Below, piece after piece: positions 58,800 to 64,000 of a DNA stretch of 64,000 nt. The translations under genes were made by a program, and so were the position numbers. The DNA comes from Gigantopelta aegis (taxonomy: Eukaryota; Mollusca; Gastropoda; Neomphalida; Peltospiridae), in contig NC_054704.1 in the NCBI RefSeq assembly GCF_016097555.1, positions 43,617,504 through 43,681,503 of the forward strand, written 5' to 3'. How positions within the stretch are numbered: the first letter of the stretch is position 1; every line of letters begins with the position of its first letter. The notes under the pieces are model-generated. The model saw only the letters and a list, made by a program, of their open reading frames with translations, was not told the origin of the DNA and did not search any database.

Positions 58800-59465
58800 A
58801 GACAGTCCTGGGTTTGCTGTCAATCGTAACATGTTTTCGTCTACCAGTGTTTTTTTAACAATTAAACGTACATATCAAATACAATTTCGTATTTTAATTA
58901 TCAGTATGTCTGTTTGTATAATGTGTTTCTGGTCGTTCTAATATTTGTAGTAGCCCAAACTGGATTTTACCTCCCACTATGCTAGTCTTTGAGTCTCAGA
59001 CTACCAACTGTCAGCAGAAAGTTGGCCAATTCGACGGTTGCGTTGTAATTCTTCCAACTCCAGACTTACGGCGGGTGCGCTCAGATTAACAACTAATTGG
59101 TTTCACGACGAGAATCGAGTTGTACGAGCGCTCAGCCTAGCAACTGGACAGTCGTAGAAGTCTTCACAGCAGAAATTTGGCCAACTTTCTGCATGTATTT
59201 GGTAGTCTGATCCTAGCATTAAATTCGTAAATATATATGAAAAAATACTGTATATATACAATATATATTTTACAAAATATATAAACAAACAAAAACAACA
59301 AACAAAACAACAAACATGGACTCTCATCTATTACAAACCTCTGAACAATCAAAAACACTCTAAATATACAGACAGAAAAAATTATTTATTATTTAATATT
59401 AGTGGTTTACATACTTTGTTAAGATAGAAACAGCTTGCAATGGCAACCAATCGACTATAGTCTCT
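58800..59465. mobile_element. Kolobok-like MITE with nested fold-back insert
   Basis: TTAA (58796-58799), then AGACAGTCCTGGGTTTGCTG. The right end CAATCGACTATAGTCTCT is followed by TTAA (59466-59469). Inside, 58978-59220 is a separate mirrored element with ATGCTAGTCTTTGAGTCTCAG at one end and ACTCTGATCCTAGCAT-like sequence at the other. Each arm has an AGAAAGTTGGCCAA block. Confidence 0.6.
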
Positions 59466-59469
59466 TTAA

Positions 59470-59925
59470 AGGGACATTCCTGGGTTTGCTGCAATTTTAA
59501 AGATGTTATCGACTAACTAAGACTTTTTTAACGATTGTATTTACATATCAAATATATATTTTTGCACAAAATATTAGCGGCTGTATATTAAAGGGACATT
59601 CCTGAGTTTGCTGCACTTTTTGTGATGTTAATAGTTATTGACTAACAAAGACTTTTAACGATTGTATTTACCTATCAAATATATTTTTCTGCATAAAATA
59701 TGAGTGGCTGTATATTAAACGTGTTTCTGGTCGTTCTAATATTTGTACTAGGTTAAATTTCATTTCATTTCCAAAAATATAATTTTTTTCGTACGTACGA
59801 AATTATTTGAAGACAAAATCCAGTTTGGGTTTCTTACAAATATTAAGACGACTGGAAACACATTGAATAATATACAGACACTGATATTCTAAACAAAAGA
59901 AAATATATTTAATATGTAACTTTAA
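59470..59925. mobile_element. Two Kolobok-like MITE copies, one inside the other's TTAA
   Basis: A left end starts at 59470 (AGGGACATTCCTGGGTTTGC), sharing its TTAA with the preceding element. About 120 bases later, exactly at the family's internal TATATTAA, a second left end begins (59592, AGGGACATTCCTGAGTTTGC). The right part lacks the final mirrored end. Confidence 0.65.
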
Positions 59926-59937
59926 GCACCCCAGCTA

Positions 59938-60035
59938 TCTATCCCTGGATTCGAGCCTGGTATACACATGTCGCCAGTTTCCCAAGCATGTCCAATGGTA
60001 GCTATCAACCTTGACTTTCTGGTGACTTTCTTAAC
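59938..60035 (-). mobile_element. Possible tRNA-like SINE head fragment
   Basis: On the minus strand TAGCTACCATTGGACATGC (A-box-like) is followed about 30 bases later by GGCTCGAATCCAGG (B-box-like). No core or tail follows. Confidence 0.35.
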
Positions 60036-60698
60036 GATCGTCACGGCGTGACGGTAAACATACAGTGTAGTTTGTGTTAGTATGCCAGCAGCCAACAGCT
60101 GGGAACGGCTTATATAAATACGGATCGATCTTCGTGTACAGAATTAACAAAAGAAAAAAAGAGAGAGAAAAAAGCTTTTAAAGACGAATTGTCGTGAGAA
60201 ACGTGGTTAACTACTATATCGCAGCCTCCGAAACAATTTATCTTAAACACTGAGAAAGGACGGGTGCCATTTCTGACAACTTGATTTAAGCCACCAACAT
60301 GTTTATACCAGCTATACTATATAGCACAGTATATGCATTTTGATGTCTAATTCATTACAATTTCCAGCAAACAGCGATTAGAGAAAATAACAATTGCTTG
60401 GGATAAGCGAAAAACAAATATCATAAATTCATTTTGGAAAGAACAGGAAACCACTCACTCACTCACTCACTCTCTGTATCTCCCTTTCTGTATGTCTGTC
60501 TCTCTCTGCCCCCTCCCCTTCTCTCTAAACATTTAAACGTCTTTAGACTCTTAGAAATTACGATTAAAACTAGAATGCTCTCTTTCTGGGCTGCATTGAC
60601 AACGGGTAAGCTAAGCACATTTCAGCTATATTATAAAAATACATGCTAACAAATGCAGCCGAGCAATTGGGTAAATTCAAATGGTTAAGTTACATTAA
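60036..60698. other. Intergenic stretch
   Basis: A short (CACT)n and CT-rich patch lies at 60450-60530. No gene recognised. Confidence 0.4.
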
Positions 60699-60705
60699 CG
60701 AAACT

Positions 60706-61057
60706 CAGGGCTTCTAGATTATGGTAGCCCACTCCCGTGGCTAGTGAATTTCAGTGTTGGGCTAGTAAATAACTATTATTGCCATGCTCGACGGCTAGTA
60801 AAAAAATATTTGTCAAATGCTGCAGTTACGTCTATTCTGTAAATATGAATATCCTGCCACCACCACCATCACCCAGTGTTAGTGTTTTTAAGCTCTATCT
60901 CCCTCTTTAGGTGACATATCTGATTATTAATATTAATTAGTAAAATAGTTTTTACTTAAAGTATAGTAGGGCTAGTGAATTTTTAATCGTGGCTAGTAAA
61001 TGTTTAAAATGACTGATCCCATGGCTAGTGGATTTTATAAAAATTCCAGAAGCCCTG
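60706..61057. mobile_element. hAT-type MITE, 352 bp
   Basis: Ends CAGGGCTTCTAGA and TTCCAGAAGCCCTG are inverted repeats of the hAT CAGRG type. CGAAACTC flanks both sides (60699-60706 overlapping by one base, and 61058-61065), an 8-bp duplication. Inside are at least six GGCTAGTRRAT-like motifs in both orientations, as expected of subterminal transposase-binding repeats. Confidence 0.78.
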
Positions 61058-61299
61058 CGAAACTCTAAGCAAACTTGGATTGGGAAATTATTGGTTAAGT
61101 GATAAGATAACTAATACAAAAGTGTTTATAAATGTAGTATATCAAAGGCTAAAAGACCAATATTTACAAGTCTGACATGATAACTTAAATACGTCTACAA
61201 AATGCATTTCCTATAGGAGTATTCAAAACAACATTCTCGTTTGAAAAGCATCTTCTTCATATACATGCATCTTATAAAATGCTAATTATTTTTAGTCGC

Positions 61300-61560
61300 T
61301 TCTGAAAAAGTAATCATTTTCTACCTATCGAAACTGAGAGATGACAAGATGTTGAATGAAAAGGCAGACTATGTCCTCTGTGTAAAACCAATTTAGGTGA
61401 TGAATTTCATTATTTATTCAGTGAAAGAAAATTATACATAGGCAAATACTTCAGTACCTGGCCAAACACCATCAAATGGAAACAACTCTTTACATCTCCG
61501 AAATTGTCTCTTATTAAAAAACTATGTATTTTATAGATACTTTTTAAAGTAATGTAATTT
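61300..61560 (+). mobile_element. LINE ORF2 C-terminal zinc-finger fragment
   Basis: Translation gives RLCPLCKTNLGDEFHYLFS and then FSTWPNTIKWKQLF. This is the C-terminal CxxC...H region of LINE reverse transcriptase proteins. Decayed. Confidence 0.6.
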
Positions 61561-62021
61561 AAAGATACTTTTAAAACGTAGATATTTCCAATGCTTCTAC
61601 AACTTATATTAGTTTAATAATGAAACAATGTATTCTGTGTTTGACACCTATGTTAATAGTATTCTTAGTTACGAATCTGAAGTGTGGACTTTTCATCCTA
61701 GCCAAGGCATCATATACAGTTCTGTAAAAGACTAACAGGGGTACAAAAAAGAACTTGTATTGAGTTTGTTTGTAGTGAATTAGGACGATTCCCAATATAA
61801 ATTAAAATAAAATTACAGATTTTTAAATATTGGATAAAGCTGCGTAACAGTATATTAAGAGCTATATATGAGGAAATGGTTCAATATGAAAAGGAATGGT
61901 CAGTGAAAGTCAAACAGGAACTAAACCAACTAGGTTTAAATTATATATGAAACTTAGCTCATGTTGATAACAATGTTTACAATGTAATTAGAAAAAGGAT
62001 AACGGACATATTCAAGCAACA

Positions 62022-62199
62022 CATTTGATTTACGGTTATATGGCGTCAGACATATGGTTAAGAACCATACAGATTTTGAGAGGAAACCCGCTGTCGCCAC
62101 TACATGGGCTACTCTTTCCGATTAGCAGCAAGGGATCTTTTATTTGCGCTCCCACAGGCAGGATAGCACAAACCATGGCCTTTGTTGAACCAGTTATGG
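62022..62199 (-). mobile_element. SINE piece inserted in the LINE
   Basis: Core and part of tail 1 on the minus strand between exact 12-bp repeats ATTCAAGCAACA (62010-62021 and 62200-62211). Both the head and the last part of tail 1 are missing. Confidence 0.9.
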
Positions 62200-62774
62200 A
62201 TTCAAGCAACAATGATAACTCCAAAGGGAAGTCTATACAAACACTTGTTAAATAATTTCATATTACAAGATTATCTTAGAAAACCATTGAACGTTCGTCA
62301 TTTAAAAGAAATAACTAAAATCAGAAAATGTAAACATAAATTAAATATAGAATTTGGCAAGTATAGAAATATTTAAAAATCACAGAGAAAATGTACACTA
62401 TGTGACAAAAATGAAATAAAAGACGAGTATCATTTTATCCTCCAGTGCCCACGATATAATGATTTAAGAATGAAATTTATTAAAAATATATTACCATAGA
62501 CGTCCAAGCGTTTTTAAACTTACCCCGCTATTAGCGTCTAACAATGCTAAAGAACTTAATAATCTCGGAAAATATTTATTTAGAGCAAATGCCGTTAGAG
62601 ATCAACTATTGGAGCAAATTGGTTAATATTAACATTACTTCTATTTATTCAGTATAATACTATTCGTTACATGTATATTAAACCAATAATACATGTATCT
62701 CTCAGTATACTTAATAATGACTTGTATGTATTAAATAATATAAGTCAATAGAACCTTAATTTATTTCTTTATTA

Positions 62775-62781
62775 TTATTAT

Positions 62782-62829
<48 letters not shown>

Positions 62830-62867
62830 CAGCAGCAGCAGTAGTAGTAGTAGTAGTAGTAGTAGTA
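62775..62867. repeat. (TAG)n microsatellite
   Basis: About 28 TAG/CAG units within the LINE 3' UTR. Confidence 0.96.
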
Positions 62868-62995
62868 TTTACTAATTCACTCTCTACCATAATCCTGTAA
62901 ATATCCTGTATATATTTATTATTTTGTTGTACATTGTATTATGCTGATAAGTTGTACAAGCTTAAAGCAATAAAGAACTTGAACTTGAATTTGTA

Positions 62996-63390
62996 TAGTT
63001 ATCTTATAGAAAAATAAAGTAGCTATAGCAGTTTACAACGATGCAAATTCCTATATTAAAAACTGTGGAAACGTTTTGGTGAGATCGGAACGTTGCATTG
63101 ACCATCATATTTTTAAAAACGTATTATTAAATTATATAAGAATTGTTTAACAATCATTCAAACGTGTATTTTAAACCGTATATACATTATCGGAATTTAC
63201 TGTTACGGAATGAAACAAAAACAGTCGATTACCCTTTTGGACTGCTACCAAATATCTGTTTGATTGTCTGTGTTTCGTAAGAAGTGTTTTGATTGGCTGA
63301 AGCCACCTGGTAATGTTAATGGCCGCTAATTCAGTAACGTAATGAAGTAACAATAACGATATTTTCTTTCCAACATAACATCTTCTGTTC
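62996..63390. other. AT-rich intergenic stretch
   Basis: Nothing recognised. Confidence 0.4.
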
Positions 63391-63394
63391 AGCC

Positions 63395-63815
63395 TGAAAG
63401 AGATAATAAATAAATAAATAAATAAATAAATTAGTCAGCCATAAACAAATAAAACAATATATGTACTCATAAATAAATAAATATATAAATATATAAATAA
63501 ATAAAATATATCGATATATTAATAAGCAAATCAATAAATACATAAACAACTAAATCGATAAATCAATACTCAAAATAAAATAATAATAATAAGTCGTTAT
63601 GGTAATCAACAAATCAATAAACACATAAACAAATAAATCAATACATGCACTCAAAAAATTAATAAATGCATGTAAATAAATAAATAAAAAATAAATAAAC
63701 ATATATATATTAATCAGTCAATCGATAAACATATAAACAAAACAAAAAATCAATACATTAATACATGTCTTCAAAGAGAATAAATAAATAAATTAAATAA
63801 ATAAATACAGTACTG
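63395..63815. repeat. (ATAA)n / (TAAA)n imperfect satellite
   Basis: About 400 bases of AATAAATAAATA and AATCAATAAA-type units with many interruptions. Confidence 0.9.
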
Positions 63816-64000
63816 GGGTCATTTGTAGTAGAACAAGTTTTGATATTTTTCTTGTGACACGTCAGTACTTGCAACTTATAAACGTACAAACAGCCGCATC
63901 GTAGTCTGCAGAAGTTGCAACCCCGGCAGACGTCGTGATGAACTACTAATTAAACTGCATGTCGCGCCTTTTAAAACTTAAATTAATGGGCACGTTTAGC
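63816..64000. other. Window end, no gene recognised
   Basis: GC-balanced patch near 63890-63960 with no motif I can name. Confidence 0.4.

Larger units (their letters stand above)
61780..62995 (+). mobile_element. LINE 3' end with 3' UTR
   Basis: Before the SINE: FKYWIKLRNSILRAIYEEMV, then VYNVIRKRITDIFKQ. After the SINE: CTLCDKNEIKDEYHFILQCP and YNDLRMKF, the C-terminal CxxC...HxxxxC region of a LINE ORF2. The 3' UTR includes a (TAG)n tract and ends CAATAAAGAACTTGAACTTGAA, a typical CTTGAA-type LINE end. A 5'-truncated, decayed copy. Confidence 0.65.

Overview
The window looks like nuclear DNA of a mollusc, most likely a gastropod or a close relative. It is AT-rich and crowded with (TA)n, (CT)n and (GA)n tracts. 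It carries many copies of tRNA-derived SINEs of a kind I associate with molluscan genomes, plus decayed LINE, Penelope-like and DNA-transposon pieces. The species cannot be fixed from sequence alone. Only one convincing host protein gene is present: an intronless FAM181-family coding region of 351 codons on the minus strand at 29020-30075. Its conserved blocks match the vertebrate FAM181 proteins, including a YAP-like TEAD-binding loop.

Layout: 1-7.2 kb holds mobile-element scraps, a LINE C-terminal fragment, a minisatellite and the remains of a multicopy invertebrate gene. 7.2-13.0 kb is a direct tandem duplication of a 2.9-kb unit; each copy carries a 0.59-kb element with long inverted repeats and a 9-bp target duplication, a decayed LINE RNase H segment and a tRNA-like repeat. 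13.0-17.0 kb has a Penelope-like reverse transcriptase remnant, SINEs, a 46-bp minisatellite and a PIF/Harbinger-type MITE. 18-27 kb is a patchwork of SINEs, a LINE 3' end, a solo LTR and small fold-back elements. 28-31.5 kb is the FAM181 locus and its flanks. 31.8-36 kb is low-complexity DNA, with an 82-base C run, plus SINEs. 36.5-41.7 kb is a nearly whole Ty3/gypsy-type element with LTRs of only about 109 bp. 41.2-47.2 kb is a segmental array carrying four tRNA-Asn(GTT) copies. 47.2-64 kb is intergenic DNA with MITEs of hAT, Kolobok-like (TTAA) and PIF/Harbinger type, more SINEs and LINE 3' ends.

The main story is mobile-element biology. The SINEs are modular. Three different tRNA-like heads and two different tails combine around one shared core, and both tails are related to the 3' end of a LINE that is itself present at 21.1-21.7 kb. 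That points to recombination among SINEs and to reliance on LINE machinery. Several insertions have exact target duplications, so nesting order can be read in several places. Both large tandem duplications (7.2-13.0 and 41.2-45.2 kb) have closely similar copies and could be either real or uncollapsed haplotypes.
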